This document shows positions 46,608-56,648 of a stretch of DNA of 64,000 bases, piece after piece; the stretch's first letter is position 1; the number at the start of each line of letters is the position of its first letter. Source of the stretch: Humibacillus sp. (GTDB lineage Bacteria > Actinomycetota > Actinomycetes > Actinomycetales > Dermatophilaceae); the NCBI GenBank assembly GCA_030452985.1, contig JAKDLG010000006.1, forward strand, positions 1-64,000. The letters are read 5' to 3'. The position numbers and the translations under genes were made by a program. Below the pieces are notes generated by a model. That model made no database searches. It was not told where the DNA came from and worked only from the letters and a program-made list of their open reading frames with translations.

Positions 46608-47526
46608 CGCGACTCCTGGGGTCGAGCTGAGCACACGCGACGTCGACGATCAGGTTGATGACCAGATAGAAGATGATCACCAGCGTCACCATCGTCGAGA
46701 CGGTCAGCTGCTCCCGGTCCTGAATGGCCTTGTAGATGGCCCCTCCGACCCCCTTGATGTTGAAGATGCCCTCGACGATGACCGTGCCGCCGAGCAGGGC
46801 CGCGAACTCAAGACCGAGAACGTTGAGGGCCGGGGCCATCACGTTGCGCATGAGGTGAACGCCGATGACTCGCCTCTCCGAGAAACCCTTGGCCCGCGCC
46901 GTTCGTAGGTAGTCGGCGTGCAGACCCTCCGCGACCGACGCGCGCAGGACTCGCATGAGGGTGGCCATGATCCCGATGGCGAGCACGGCGGCCGGCAGGA
47001 TCAGCTCGCTGATGGGGGCAGCCGGGCTCACGGTGGGCTTGACCCACGCGAGTCTGACGCCGAGAACGTACTGGGCCACGAAAGCGACCACGAAGACGGG
47101 CAGCGAGAAGAGGATCAGCGAACCGAAGAGTGCTGTCACGTCGACGAACCCGTTCTGTCGCAGACCGGAGTAGATCCCGATCGACACGGCGAGCACCACC
47201 TGGATGAGGATGCTGAGCACCGCCAACCTTGCGGTGACGGGCAGGGCTTGGCTGATGACGGCAGAGATGTCCTGCCCCGAGAACGTCTCCCCCAGGTTTC
47301 CGGTGAACAGGTTCCGTAGGAAGACCAGGTACTGAACCGGAAGCGGCTGGTCGAGCCCGTACCGTTGGGTCATCGTCTGGACGTACTGGTCCGAGCAGAC
47401 GACCTGTCCGCACCTCCCACGGAACGGGTCGCCCGGAAGGGCCCACACGAGGCCCCAGCAGATGATGGTCGACCCGATCATGACGGGAACGAACTGCAGC
47501 AGCCTGCGCCCGACGAACTTCAGCAC
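46600..47526 (-). CDS. ABC transporter permease (DppB-like)
   Basis: VGRRLLQFVPVMIGSTIICWGLVWALPGDPF. Confidence 0.92.
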   Translation of the reverse strand: MLKFVGRRLLQFVPVMIGSTIICWGLVWALPGDPFRGRCGQVVCSDQYVQTMTQRYGLDQPLPVQYLVFLRNLFTGNLGETFSGQDISAVISQALPVTARLAVLSILIQVVLAVSIGIYSGLRQNGFVDVTALFGSLILFSLPVFVVAFVAQYVLGVRLAWVKPTVSPAAPISELILPAAVLAIGIMATLMRVLRASVAEGLHADYLRTARAKGFSERRVIGVHLMRNVMAPALNVLGLEFAALLGGTVIVEGIFNIKGVGGAIYKAIQDREQLTVSTMVTLVIIFYLVINLIVDVACAQLDPRSRDV

Positions 47527-47629
47527 ACCACCACCCCCACTGCACGGACCGGCAGGGCCCGTTCGGGGCGGACACCGAGGCTGACGCGAGGGGTCGGCGC
47601 AGCATCGGTGTCCGCCGGTCGTTGAACGG

Positions 47630-49252
47630 TCACGAGGTCTTGTAGGCCTTCAGCAGGTCCGGCCACCCGAATCCGGTGATGACCAGATCCTTGGTGTTGC
47701 TCGACCAGACCCCGGCCCCCTGCTGGAAGTAGATGGGGATGTCAGGCATGTCCTGTCCCAGCAGCGCCTGAGCCTGGTTGAAGAACGTCGCCGCGGCGGC
47801 AGCGTCACTGGCCCCGTTGGCCTCGTCGATCAGCTTCTGGTAGCCGTCGGAGTCGTACTTCATCCAGTTCGACGAGGCGTTCGCCACAAACCGGGGGACC
47901 AGCATGTTCTCCATGGTCGGGTAGTCGATGGCCCAGCCCCACCGGATCGGCCCCGGGGCCTTGAAGGCCTGGGCGATGGCCTTGTAGCTGGTGCGATCCG
48001 CGATCGAGTTCACCGTGCACTTGACCCCGAGCGTGTCGGTGATGCTCTGGCACACCGACGTGAAGAGGGTCTTCTGCGGCTCGAGCGTCGTGATCACGAC
48101 GTCGCCCGTGAAATTCGTCTCGGCCCACATGGCCTTGGCCTTGTCGGGGTTGTAGACGCAGTTGCTGCCGCAGGCTCCCGCCTCGTAGCCCGGCAACGGA
48201 GGTGACACCCATCCGTCGGCGGGGCTGGCCGCTCCCGGCAGCAGCGCGTCGACGATGCTCTTGCGGTCGATAGCCATCGAGAGCGCGATGCGCACCTTCG
48301 GGTCTGCGTACTTCTCGACGTAGAGCGGAAGCTGCATGTCCATCATGCTGGTACCGGTGACCAGGGCGCTGTGGCCCGGGAAGTCGGTCTGGAAGGTCTT
48401 CAGGTAGGCCGTCGGCACGGTGGCGTAGTCGAGCTGGTCGCCCTGGACCGCGGTGTAGGCAGCGGTGTCCTCGGAGAAGCTGATGAAGTTGATCCCGGCG
48501 GCCTTGCCCGCGTCATCGTGGTCGAAACCAGGCGTCTTGACCAGGTCGACCTCCTGGCCCGGCACCAGTTTCGTCATCGTGTACGGGCCGTTTCCGATCG
48601 GCAGCTTCTCGTAGGTTTTCGGGTCGTCGAAGAACGACTTCGGCATCGGATAGAAGATGGAATAGCCCAGGATCGAGGGAAAGCTCGACATGGGCTTGTC
48701 GAGGGTCACCGTGAACTCGAGGTCACTGTTCTTCTTCAGCCCCGAGAGGGTCTGGGCCGTGGGCTTCGGTGCCGTTCCACCGTCGGGGGCGTCAGGGTTG
48801 GTCGCGGAGTATCCCTTGATCAGGCTGAAATAGCTGGCTGACTGGGCGGCGTTCGGCCCGTAGGCGGAGTAGTTCCACGAGTCGACATAGCTGTCGGCAT
48901 TGACCGGGGTGCCGTCCGAGAACGTGTAGTCCTTCTTGAGCTTGATGACGAACGTCGTGTTGTCCGACGTGGTGATCGACTCCGCGTTGGCGTTGTAGGG
49001 CGCCAGTTTGTCGTCGTAGCGAACCAGACCCGTCCAGACCATGTCCATCACGCGGGTCGTGCTGGTGTCAACAGTCATCGGGATGATGGGGTCAGTGGTG
49101 ATGGCATTGGCGATCCGCAGGGTGCCGCCGGGTCCGGCACCCCCGCCCGAGGCCGTGCCACTGCTCGTGTCCGACCCGCTGGAACAACTGCTGATCGTGC
49201 AGGCGAGCGCGACGGCGCCTGCGACTGCTGCCACTCTGGTGCGGAAATACAT
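47630..49252 (-). CDS. ABC transporter substrate-binding lipoprotein (family 5)
   Basis: Lipobox CTISSCSS; FVIKLKKDYTFSDGTPVNADSY. Confidence 0.92.
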   Translation of the reverse strand: MYFRTRVAAVAGAVALACTISSCSSGSDTSSGTASGGGAGPGGTLRIANAITTDPIIPMTVDTSTTRVMDMVWTGLVRYDDKLAPYNANAESITTSDNTTFVIKLKKDYTFSDGTPVNADSYVDSWNYSAYGPNAAQSASYFSLIKGYSATNPDAPDGGTAPKPTAQTLSGLKKNSDLEFTVTLDKPMSSFPSILGYSIFYPMPKSFFDDPKTYEKLPIGNGPYTMTKLVPGQEVDLVKTPGFDHDDAGKAAGINFISFSEDTAAYTAVQGDQLDYATVPTAYLKTFQTDFPGHSALVTGTSMMDMQLPLYVEKYADPKVRIALSMAIDRKSIVDALLPGAASPADGWVSPPLPGYEAGACGSNCVYNPDKAKAMWAETNFTGDVVITTLEPQKTLFTSVCQSITDTLGVKCTVNSIADRTSYKAIAQAFKAPGPIRWGWAIDYPTMENMLVPRFVANASSNWMKYDSDGYQKLIDEANGASDAAAAATFFNQAQALLGQDMPDIPIYFQQGAGVWSSNTKDLVITGFGWPDLLKAYKTS

Positions 49253-49283
49253 GTGACTCCTTCAGGGAAGTGCGGTGCCGTTC

Positions 49284-49310
49284 GGTGAGGTGACGCGGTG
49301 CCACCTCACC
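49284..49310. other. perfect 9-bp stem hairpin GGTGAGGTG-N9-CACCTCACC between aminotransferase and SBP genes
   Basis: Read directly. No adjacent T-run. Confidence 0.6.
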
Positions 49311-49321
49311 TGTCAAGCCGG

Positions 49322-50548
49322 TCAGAGCTCAGAGGACGCCGCCTGTAGGGCGGCCGTCATACGTTCGAGAGCGCGGGACCACTGCTGTTCGTCTCGCGCG
49401 TAGCAGATGCGGAATCGGCTCATCCCTGATGGTCCGAACTGGTAACCCGGGCTGACCACGACACCCGCTTCCTGCTGCAGGATTCGGGCCGCCTCGAGAC
49501 CCGATAGACCGAGACCGGAGACATCCGGCCAGAGGTAGGCGGTGCCTGCACCGGGTGAGACCTGGAGACCGGGTACGGACAGCAGCTGCTCCGTCGTCCA
49601 CTCTCGGATGGCCTGCAGCTGCGAGACCCGCTGCGAGACGAAGTCGCTGTCATCGACGAGCCACCTGGTGAGCACGTGCTGGGCGTACGCCGGTGCGCGG
49701 AGGCAGAGCATCGCCAAGGTCTGCTCGACGGCGTCGATGACCGACGCCGAGCTGACCACCACTCCCACCCGGAAGCCGCTCAGAGACTCCGTCTTCGAGC
49801 CGCCGAGCAGCGTGATCGTACGGTCCTCCATGCCCGGTTCCGCCGCCAGATGGGTATACGGGATGTCGTCGTACACCAGCCTGCAGTACAGCTCGTCGAC
49901 GAGCACGAGGAAGTCGTTCTTCACGGCGATCCTAGACAACCGCCTGATGACCTGAGGGCTGAGAACGGTGCCCGTCGGGTTGTGGGGGTTGGAGGTCACG
50001 AACAGCTTGATGCCGAGACGGCTCAGCCGCTCGAGCTCGTCGAGGTCTGGCTGGAGGCCCTCCTCGCAAGGGACGAACGGAAGTCGCACCACGTCGGCGC
50101 CGAGGAACCGGAGCATCCTTTCGACGAAGAGATACTCGGGGTCGGCGAGTACCACGACGTCACCGTCGTCGACCAGGGCGCTGAGCACTGCGAAGAGGGC
50201 ACTCTGCGTACCGGCCGTGATGGCGATGTTCCGGGAGGGGTCGACGTCGATACCCATCAGCCCCGACACCGAACCAGAGCAGATGCGGCGAACTTCGTCG
50301 CTTCCGCGATAGGCGGTGTAGGCAGTCGTTCCGTCGGCAACCGCCGCGGCTACCGTGCCGATTGCCCAAGCAGGCGGCGGGAATCGAACAGTGTCGAAAT
50401 GCGTGGTATCGAGAAGACCGTCGCCGGCACCGTTCAAGCCTAAGGAAAGATCTGCTTCCCTGACTGTCATACCCAGTTGTTCGCGTCGTTCGGGAAGGTG
50501 CGTCCGGTGCAGCCGCTGCGATTCGACAGGTCGCTCGGACAAGCTCAT
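49322..50548 (-). CDS. PLP-dependent class I/II aminotransferase
   Basis: VTSNPHNPTGTVLS; LLGGSKTESLSGFRVG. Confidence 0.92.
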   Translation of the reverse strand: MSLSERPVESQRLHRTHLPERREQLGMTVREADLSLGLNGAGDGLLDTTHFDTVRFPPPAWAIGTVAAAVADGTTAYTAYRGSDEVRRICSGSVSGLMGIDVDPSRNIAITAGTQSALFAVLSALVDDGDVVVLADPEYLFVERMLRFLGADVVRLPFVPCEEGLQPDLDELERLSRLGIKLFVTSNPHNPTGTVLSPQVIRRLSRIAVKNDFLVLVDELYCRLVYDDIPYTHLAAEPGMEDRTITLLGGSKTESLSGFRVGVVVSSASVIDAVEQTLAMLCLRAPAYAQHVLTRWLVDDSDFVSQRVSQLQAIREWTTEQLLSVPGLQVSPGAGTAYLWPDVSGLGLSGLEAARILQQEAGVVVSPGYQFGPSGMSRFRICYARDEQQWSRALERMTAALQAASSEL

Positions 50549-50803
50549 TGAGGGCGTCCTTCAATGTGAGTTCTTGAACAGACCCAGGGGACTTCGAGGG
50601 GCTCTGCGATTCCGTTGCCGAGTATTGCGGCCCATGTCAGGTGCGAACAAGCGCAAGTATTTGATGGCTGGGGTTAACGTCTCCTACAGGGTCATCTTCA
50701 AGTCAGACGCCTCATCGGTGATTCCGTCTCGGTGGTCGGCGTGGAACATGGAAGCACCCACGTCAAGCGAGATGGCGCGGTTGGTCCTCGGTCGGGAGTG
50801 AGG

Positions 50804-51835
50804 TCAGCCGCGCTCGGACACCCGCAGCACTCCGGCACCGCGAACGTCGCCCACCGCGAGGTACTCCAGCGCCCGATCCGCCTCCTCGAACGGGTACGAC
50901 GTCGTCTGAGGCGAGATGCCCAGCCTCGCCGCCAGCACCAGGAACTCCTCACCATCTCGCCTGGTGTTGCTCTCCACCGAGGTGATCGTTCGTTCGTGGA
51001 ACACGTGCTGCTCGTAGTTCAGGGGCGGGATGTCGCTAACGTGGATGCCGGCCAGAGCCAGTGTCCCCCCGGGGGCGAGGGCCTCCAGTGCGAACGGCAC
51101 GATGTCGCCCGCGGGTGCGAAGATGATCGCCGAGGCCAACGGCACCGGGGGTCGGTCTCGCGCGTCTCCGGCGGAGGCCGCTCCGAGCTCCAGCGCGAAT
51201 CGCCGCGCCGCCTCGCCGCGCGTGAGCACGTGCACCTCGACACCCTGAGCCATGGCCACCTGCGCAGTCAGATGTGCCGAGCCACCGAACCCGTACAACC
51301 CCAGCCGGCCACCCGGCGGTACCTGTGCGCGCCGCAGCGCCCGGTAGCCGATGATGCCGGCACACAGCAATGGTGCGGCCGTGGCGTCGTCGAACTGCTC
51401 GGGGATGCGGTAGGCGAAACCTTCCGGCACCGTGGTGTACTCCGCGTACCCGCCGTCGACGTCCCAACCGGTGTACTGCGATGCGCGGCAAAGGTTCTCC
51501 CTCCCGGACCGGCACCACTGGCACGCCCCACACGTACGGCGCAGCCAGGGCACCCCCACCCGGTCACCGATCGCGAACCGTGCCGAGCCCGGGCCGGACG
51601 CCGCCACCTCACCCACCACCTCGTGCCCCGGCGTCACCTGCTCACGATGCACGGCCAGGTCCCCCTCCGCGACATGCAGATCCGTGCGGCACACCCCGCA
51701 CGTCAGCACCCGGACGAGCACCTCTCCCGAGCCGGGTTCCGGCACGGGCTTCTCGACCAGCTCCAGTGGATGACCGGAGATGGGGCCTGGCTCGCGCACC
51801 TGCCAGGCGCGCATCGTGTTCGGGCTGGTGGTCAT
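50804..51835 (-). CDS. zinc-dependent alcohol dehydrogenase family protein
   Basis: [40 protein letters not shown]. Confidence 0.93.
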   Translation of the reverse strand: MTTSPNTMRAWQVREPGPISGHPLELVEKPVPEPGSGEVLVRVLTCGVCRTDLHVAEGDLAVHREQVTPGHEVVGEVAASGPGSARFAIGDRVGVPWLRRTCGACQWCRSGRENLCRASQYTGWDVDGGYAEYTTVPEGFAYRIPEQFDDATAAPLLCAGIIGYRALRRAQVPPGGRLGLYGFGGSAHLTAQVAMAQGVEVHVLTRGEAARRFALELGAASAGDARDRPPVPLASAIIFAPAGDIVPFALEALAPGGTLALAGIHVSDIPPLNYEQHVFHERTITSVESNTRRDGEEFLVLAARLGISPQTTSYPFEEADRALEYLAVGDVRGAGVLRVSERG

Positions 51836-51989
51836 CGAAGGCTCCTTGCAGCCGGGCCGTACCGCGACGCGGATCGCGCCGCCGGACCGGGAGCGGCGCC
51901 CTTGACCTGTCGATCGTAGGCCGCGCGGCCTGAGGGCAGCAATCGCTGTTGCAGCAGGTTCCTCCTTTGTTCATGTTCCTTGAGCTTGG

Positions 51990-52005
51990 ATACCCTATGG
52001 GGTAT
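51990..52005. promoter_or_regulatory. CsoR/CstR-like operator candidate ATACCCTATGGGGTAT
   Basis: Dyad 29 bp upstream of the SQR-like start. Confidence 0.5.
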
Positions 52006-52033
52006 AGTTCTGTTGAGAGAAGAGAGGTTCGAC

Positions 52034-53493
52034 ATGGCTGAGATCGTGGTTCTGGGCGGAGGAGTCGCTGGGCACACCGCAGCTCTGCACCTGCGACGGC
52101 TGTTGAGCAAAGCCCACGCCGTCACGGTCGTGACGCCCAACGCCGACTGGAACTGGATCCCGTCGAACATCTGGGTGGGCGTGGGGCAGATGGACAGCAC
52201 AGACGTTGTCTTCCCGTTGGCGCCGGTCTATCGCAAGCAGGGCATCGAGTACGTGCAGGCCAAAGGCGTTGCCATCCGGCCCGAGGGAGACCCTGCCGAT
52301 GGGCGCGGTGCCGTCGACCTCGTGCACACCTCCGCAGCCAGGCAGGGCGAGACCGACCAGATCCGCTACGACTACCTGATCAACGCGACCGGGCCGCAGC
52401 TGAAGTTCGCGATGACGCCGGGTCTCGGGCCCGATAACGGGCACACCGTCTCAGTGTGCACCGCGGGTCACGCGACGCAGGCCGCGATCGCTCTGCAGCG
52501 CGCGATCACGAACCTCAAGGCCGGCGAGCCTCAGACGCTCGTCGTGGGCATGGGTCACGGCACCTGCACGTGTGAGGGCGCGGCGTTCGAGTACGTCTTC
52601 AACGTCGACCATCAGCTGCGTGAGGCCGGCGTCCGCGACCGGGCACGCCTCGTGTACCTGACCAACGAGGCCAGTCTCGGCGACTTCGGCGTCGGAGGGC
52701 TGACCTTCGAGGAGAACGGCTTCCAGACCTCCAGCGAGCTCTGGACGGCATCCCTCTTCCGCGAGCGTGGGGTCGAGGCCATCCTCGGTGCACACGTCGA
52801 GATGGTCGAGCCGGGGATGGTGCGCTACGAGACGCTCGATGGGGCTCACCACGAGCTGGCCTTCGACTTCGCGATGCTCCTGCCGCCCTTCGGCGGCGTG
52901 CCGCTCGCTGCGTACGACAGGGCGGGAGCCGACATCACCGGGGAGCTGTTCGCCCCGAACGGCTTCATGAGGTCGACGCTGACTACACGCCCAAGGCGTT
53001 CGACGACTGGTCGGCCGCTGACTGGCCGAGCACCTACCTCACCCCTGGTTACGACAACATCTGGGCCGTCGGGATAGCTTTCGCGCCACCCCACCAGATC
53101 TCCCGGCCGCGCAAGAGCGCCAACGGCACGCTCATCACACCGGCGCCGCCGCGAACGGGCATGCCGTCCGGGGTGATGGCCAAGGCGGCGGCCCTCTCGA
53201 TCGTCGACCGCATCACGAAGGGTCCATCAGCACGTCCACACGAAGCCTCCATGGCCCGGATGGGCGCAGCCTGTGTCGCCTCGGCTGGTACCGGCCTGCG
53301 TACGGGATCGGCGGCGGCCATGACGATGATGCCCGTCGTTCCCGACTTCGAGCGCTACCCGGAGACCGGCCGGTCTCTGGAGGAGACCCGTGGCGAGATC
53401 GGGCTCAGCGGCCACTGGGCCAAGCTCATGCTCCATCACCTGTTCCTGCACAAGGCCAAGGCCAGACCTGGCTGGCAGTTCATCCCGGAGTGA
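52034..53493 (+). pseudogene. sulfide:quinone oxidoreductase-like flavoprotein split by a 1-bp frameshift near 52969-52971
   Basis: Frame 1 MAEIVVLGGGVAGHTAALHLRR...LFAPNGFM; a second frame continues VDADYTPKAFDDWSAADWPSTYLTPGYDNIWAVGIAFAPPHQ...GWQFIPE* to 53493. Confidence 0.8.
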
Positions 53494-53501
53494 GGCCCAC
53501 C

Positions 53502-53705
53502 ATGAAACCACCGACGACACCACCCACCACCCCACCGACCAGGAACCCGGCACCAGTTCAGGGCGACCCTGTCGCCGACCTTTCAAAGGCGCCTTTGCCG
53601 ACCGCGAAGACCCTGAAACGGCGACGCAACCTCGGCCTTCAGACGCTCCGCTTCGTAGCGTTCAACCGACGGATCCTGCGGATGGTGGGCAACGGTCACC
53701 AATGA
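53502..53705 (+). CDS. small hypothetical protein
   Basis: MKPPTTPPTTPPTRNPAPVQGDPVADLSKAPLPTAKTLKRRRNLGLQTLRFVAFNRRILRMVGNGHQ. Confidence 0.5.
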   Translation: MKPPTTPPTTPPTRNPAPVQGDPVADLSKAPLPTAKTLKRRRNLGLQTLRFVAFNRRILRMVGNGHQ

Positions 53706-53721
53706 CCGGACGCGAGCGAGG

Positions 53722-54579
53722 TCAGCCTCGGTCGAAGAGCGCTCGGGTGCCACAGTTGCGAAACCCGAGCCGTTCGTAGAGCGTCCGTGCGGGGTTCTCA
53801 CAACCCACGGCCAGCCACGCCTCTGAAGCGCCGCGCTTGGCGATCGCCGTGAGCGAGCGGGCGACAAGATGAGCGCCGAGGCCCTGCCCGCGCCAGGCGG
53901 GGACGACTCCGACCTCATCGATCCAGCTTGCCGAGATCGTGACGAAGCCGGCGACGTGCCCGTCACGGTCGAGGGCGACGCGGGAGTCCTCCGGCTGGAA
54001 GCCGCGTTGTTCACGCAACCGCGGGCCCCACGCCCGGGCGTTGCCGGCGTCGTAGCCGGGCTGGTCACGGAACGAGGCGGCGTAGGCGTGCTGGAAGGCC
54101 TCCGAGGTGTCGTCGGTGAAGGGCATCATGACGATGTTCTCGGGCAGACGGACGCTGGGGATGCTACGCAACGGGTGGCACATCACGGTCTCCGCGAAGA
54201 CCCGGCGCAGACCGAGCCGCACGAAGAGCCCCTCCGCCTCGGGGCTCATCGAGTCCATGACCAGGCTCACCGGCCCCCCGGAGTGCTCGTCGACCCACGC
54301 GGCCAGCTCCTCCCCGATCCCCCGCCCCATGACGCTGGGGTCGACCAGAGCGGCCGCGAAACGTTCGCCGGCGGCGTTGCGCGCGACGGCAGCCGCGGCG
54401 ACGATCTCGCCGAGCTCGTCCCGACCGCAGATCGCCGTGTCCGTCACGAACACCTTCCGCAGGTGCTCGGGATCGGCGACGTCCGGCAGGCCGCCGTCGC
54501 GATCGAGGCAGGCCTGGCCGAGGCGCACCAGGTCCTCGACGTCCTGTGGTGTCGTCGACGACCAGTTGAGATGGCTCAT
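53722..54579 (-). CDS. GNAT-family acetyltransferase
   Basis: VGVVPAWRGQGLGAHLVARSLTAIAKRG...NPARTLYERLGFRN. Confidence 0.88.
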   Translation of the reverse strand: MSHLNWSSTTPQDVEDLVRLGQACLDRDGGLPDVADPEHLRKVFVTDTAICGRDELGEIVAAAAVARNAAGERFAAALVDPSVMGRGIGEELAAWVDEHSGGPVSLVMDSMSPEAEGLFVRLGLRRVFAETVMCHPLRSIPSVRLPENIVMMPFTDDTSEAFQHAYAASFRDQPGYDAGNARAWGPRLREQRGFQPEDSRVALDRDGHVAGFVTISASWIDEVGVVPAWRGQGLGAHLVARSLTAIAKRGASEAWLAVGCENPARTLYERLGFRNCGTRALFDRG

Positions 54580-54685
54580 TCGCGTGCACCACGACTCAAG
54601 CACCCTGGGCGACCTGTCGCGGTTGGGCTCTTCACGCTCCACACTTTAGGGTTCTGGGCACCGGTAAGGCGGGTACCGTCGCTTC

Positions 54686-54898
54686 ATGGAGAAGAAGAAG
54701 TGGTCGGATCTGACGGGCGTTCAACAGAAGGCGATTGTCGTTGCCGGCGCCGTGGAGGCGGTCGTGACTGCCGCCGCGTTGCACGATCTGGCGCGCAGAC
54801 CGGCCAGCCAGGTGCGAGGACACAAGTCGCTGTGGGTGCTGGCGTTCTCCGTCCAACCCTTCGGGCCGCTGGCGTACTTCGTCCTAGGCAGACGCTGA
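54686..54898 (+). CDS. small membrane protein, PLDc_N-like
   Basis: ALHDLARRP...SLWVLAFSVQPFGPLAYFVLGRR. Confidence 0.75.
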   Translation: MEKKKWSDLTGVQQKAIVVAGAVEAVVTAAALHDLARRPASQVRGHKSLWVLAFSVQPFGPLAYFVLGRR

Positions 54899-55000
54899 GC
54901 CCAACCGGGCTGATGACGTCGGTCCGTCCGATCACATCCACCGGCGACGGCAACATACCCCTGGTCCGCGTCTGCGCAGTTCAGGGATCATGATGATGGT

Positions 55001-55072
55001 GGGCGATACTGGGATCGAACCAGTGACCTCTTCCGTGTCAGGGAAGCGCGCTACCGCTGCGCCAATCGCCCC
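55001..55072 (-). tRNA. tRNA-Val(GAC)
   Basis: Reverse complement GGGCGATTGGCGCAGCGGTAGCGC...CTTCCCTGACACGGAAG...GGTTCGATCCCAGTATCGCCC. Confidence 0.93.
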
Positions 55073-55098
55073 GGTGTAGACCAGGTGGTGCTATTCGA

Positions 55099-55168
55099 GG
55101 TGGAGACGGGATTTGAACCCGTGTACGCGGCTTTGCAGGCCGCTGCCTCGCCTCTCGGCCACTCCACC
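55099..55168 (-). tRNA. tRNA-Cys(GCA)
   Basis: Reverse complement GGTGGAGTGGCCGAGAGGCGAGGCAGCGGCCTGCAAAGCCGC...GGTTCAAATCCCGTCTCCACC. Confidence 0.93.
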
Positions 55169-55201
55169 GTGTCGGCAAGGTTGATCTCTATTTGCCTCCG
55201 A

Positions 55202-55273
55202 GCGGACAACCGGGCTCGAACCGGCGACCTCAACCTTGGCAAGGTTGCGCTCTACCAACTGAGCTATGTCCGC
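55202..55273 (-). tRNA. tRNA-Gly(GCC)
   Basis: Reverse complement GCGGACATAGCTCAGTTGGTAGAGCGCAACCTTGCCAAGGTTG...GGTTCGAGCCCGGTTGTCCGC. Confidence 0.94.
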
Positions 55274-55391
55274 GGAAACACCAGCGACGAAACTGCTCCG
55301 CTCGGTGCGAGGTAGACATTAGCCGATCACCCGACGAGACACCAAACCCGGTTCCGAGGTGTCGATGCGATGCCCGAGACGCCCGGGTCGG

Positions 55392-56543
55392 TCACCGTTC
55401 GTCATCGTCTTTGGAGCGGCGCAGACCGTGCGCCAGCTCGCGCTCGATCGCCTCGGCGAGGGCCGAGCGTTCGAGCTTGGCGAACTGCTGGTCCCTGGCC
55501 CGCTGGCGGGTGTCGGGGTCGTCCATCAGGGTCGGGCCGGCCGGTATCGGCCGTGACTCGACGCCCTCCCCTTCCGTCTCGGCGAGGTCGGCATCAGAGT
55601 CGGCCGAGGGTACGAAGACGGCTCTCACCCGGGCCCAGATGCGCTCACTCAGGCCTTCGTGGAGCTCGACCGGCCACACGATCCGGGTGGCCGCGTTGAG
55701 CCCCGCGCCGATGAGGATGGCGATGGCGAGGGTGTAGAGCCAGATGAGCAGCACGATGGGCGTGCTGAGGGGCCCGTAGATGGTCGAACCGCCGAGGGAG
55801 GCCTCGAGCGCCATTCGTACGACGACCGACGCCAGCAGCCAGATCGCGAGCGCCAGCAAGGAGCCTGGGGTGTCGCGCCACCACGAACCGCGCCGCGGGG
55901 TGGCGATGTGGTACAGCGTGGTGAGCCCCGAGATGCTGAGCAGCACCACGAACGGCCAGTAGACGATCGTCACGAAGGTCAGCTGGTCGGGTAGCCATTC
56001 GCCGATCAGCTCCGGCCCGATCAGCACGAGCGGCAGCAGCACGATGATGACGAGCATGCCCAAGGTGTAGAGCGCGAGGCTGAGCGCCCTCATGTGCACG
56101 ATGCCACGCACGTCCTTCTGCCCGTACATGATCGAGATGGTGTCGACGAACACGTTGAGGGCGCGCGACCCCGACCACAGCGACAGCAGGAAGCCGATGG
56201 AGACCAGCTCGGCACGGCCCGTCTTCAGCACGTCCTGGATCGTCGGCAGCAGCACGTCGACGATGCTCGACTCCGTGAGGAACTGGGACGCGTAGTCACG
56301 GATGTGCGTGATGACCTGGTCGACGGTGTCGGGCCCCAGCAGGCTGCCGACGAAACCCACGGCGCCGAACAGTCCGAGCACCAGGGGTGGCAGCGAGAGC
56401 AGCATGAAGAACGCCGCCTCGGCCGCCAGCCCCGTGACCCGGTAGTCCAGGCAGACGTTGAAGGTGTGCAGGGTCAGCCGAGCGACCGGCATCCCTCCCG
56501 GAATGCGCTCGAGGAAAGCGCGACCGCGGCTCTTCAGGCTCAT
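55392..56543 (-). CDS. YihY/BrkB-family membrane protein
   Basis: YRVTGLAAEAAFFMLLSLPPLVLGLFGAVGF... Confidence 0.9.
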   Translation of the reverse strand: MSLKSRGRAFLERIPGGMPVARLTLHTFNVCLDYRVTGLAAEAAFFMLLSLPPLVLGLFGAVGFVGSLLGPDTVDQVITHIRDYASQFLTESSIVDVLLPTIQDVLKTGRAELVSIGFLLSLWSGSRALNVFVDTISIMYGQKDVRGIVHMRALSLALYTLGMLVIIVLLPLVLIGPELIGEWLPDQLTFVTIVYWPFVVLLSISGLTTLYHIATPRRGSWWRDTPGSLLALAIWLLASVVVRMALEASLGGSTIYGPLSTPIVLLIWLYTLAIAILIGAGLNAATRIVWPVELHEGLSERIWARVRAVFVPSADSDADLAETEGEGVESRPIPAGPTLMDDPDTRQRARDQQFAKLERSALAEAIERELAHGLRRSKDDDER

Positions 56544-56648
56544 TGCACCGAAGGTTATCCGTCTGCCACCGTGCCGCCATCCCACCAGGAGGCTCGCCAC
56601 CCGCGGAGGGGATGCCGTCGGGCGCCCTCGCGACCTACAGTCGCACGT

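Noticed and set aside
56094-56648. N-terminal extension of the AidB-like ORF
   Set aside because: Overlaps antisense to the BrkB-family gene; the GTG at 56649 gives a standard N-terminus.
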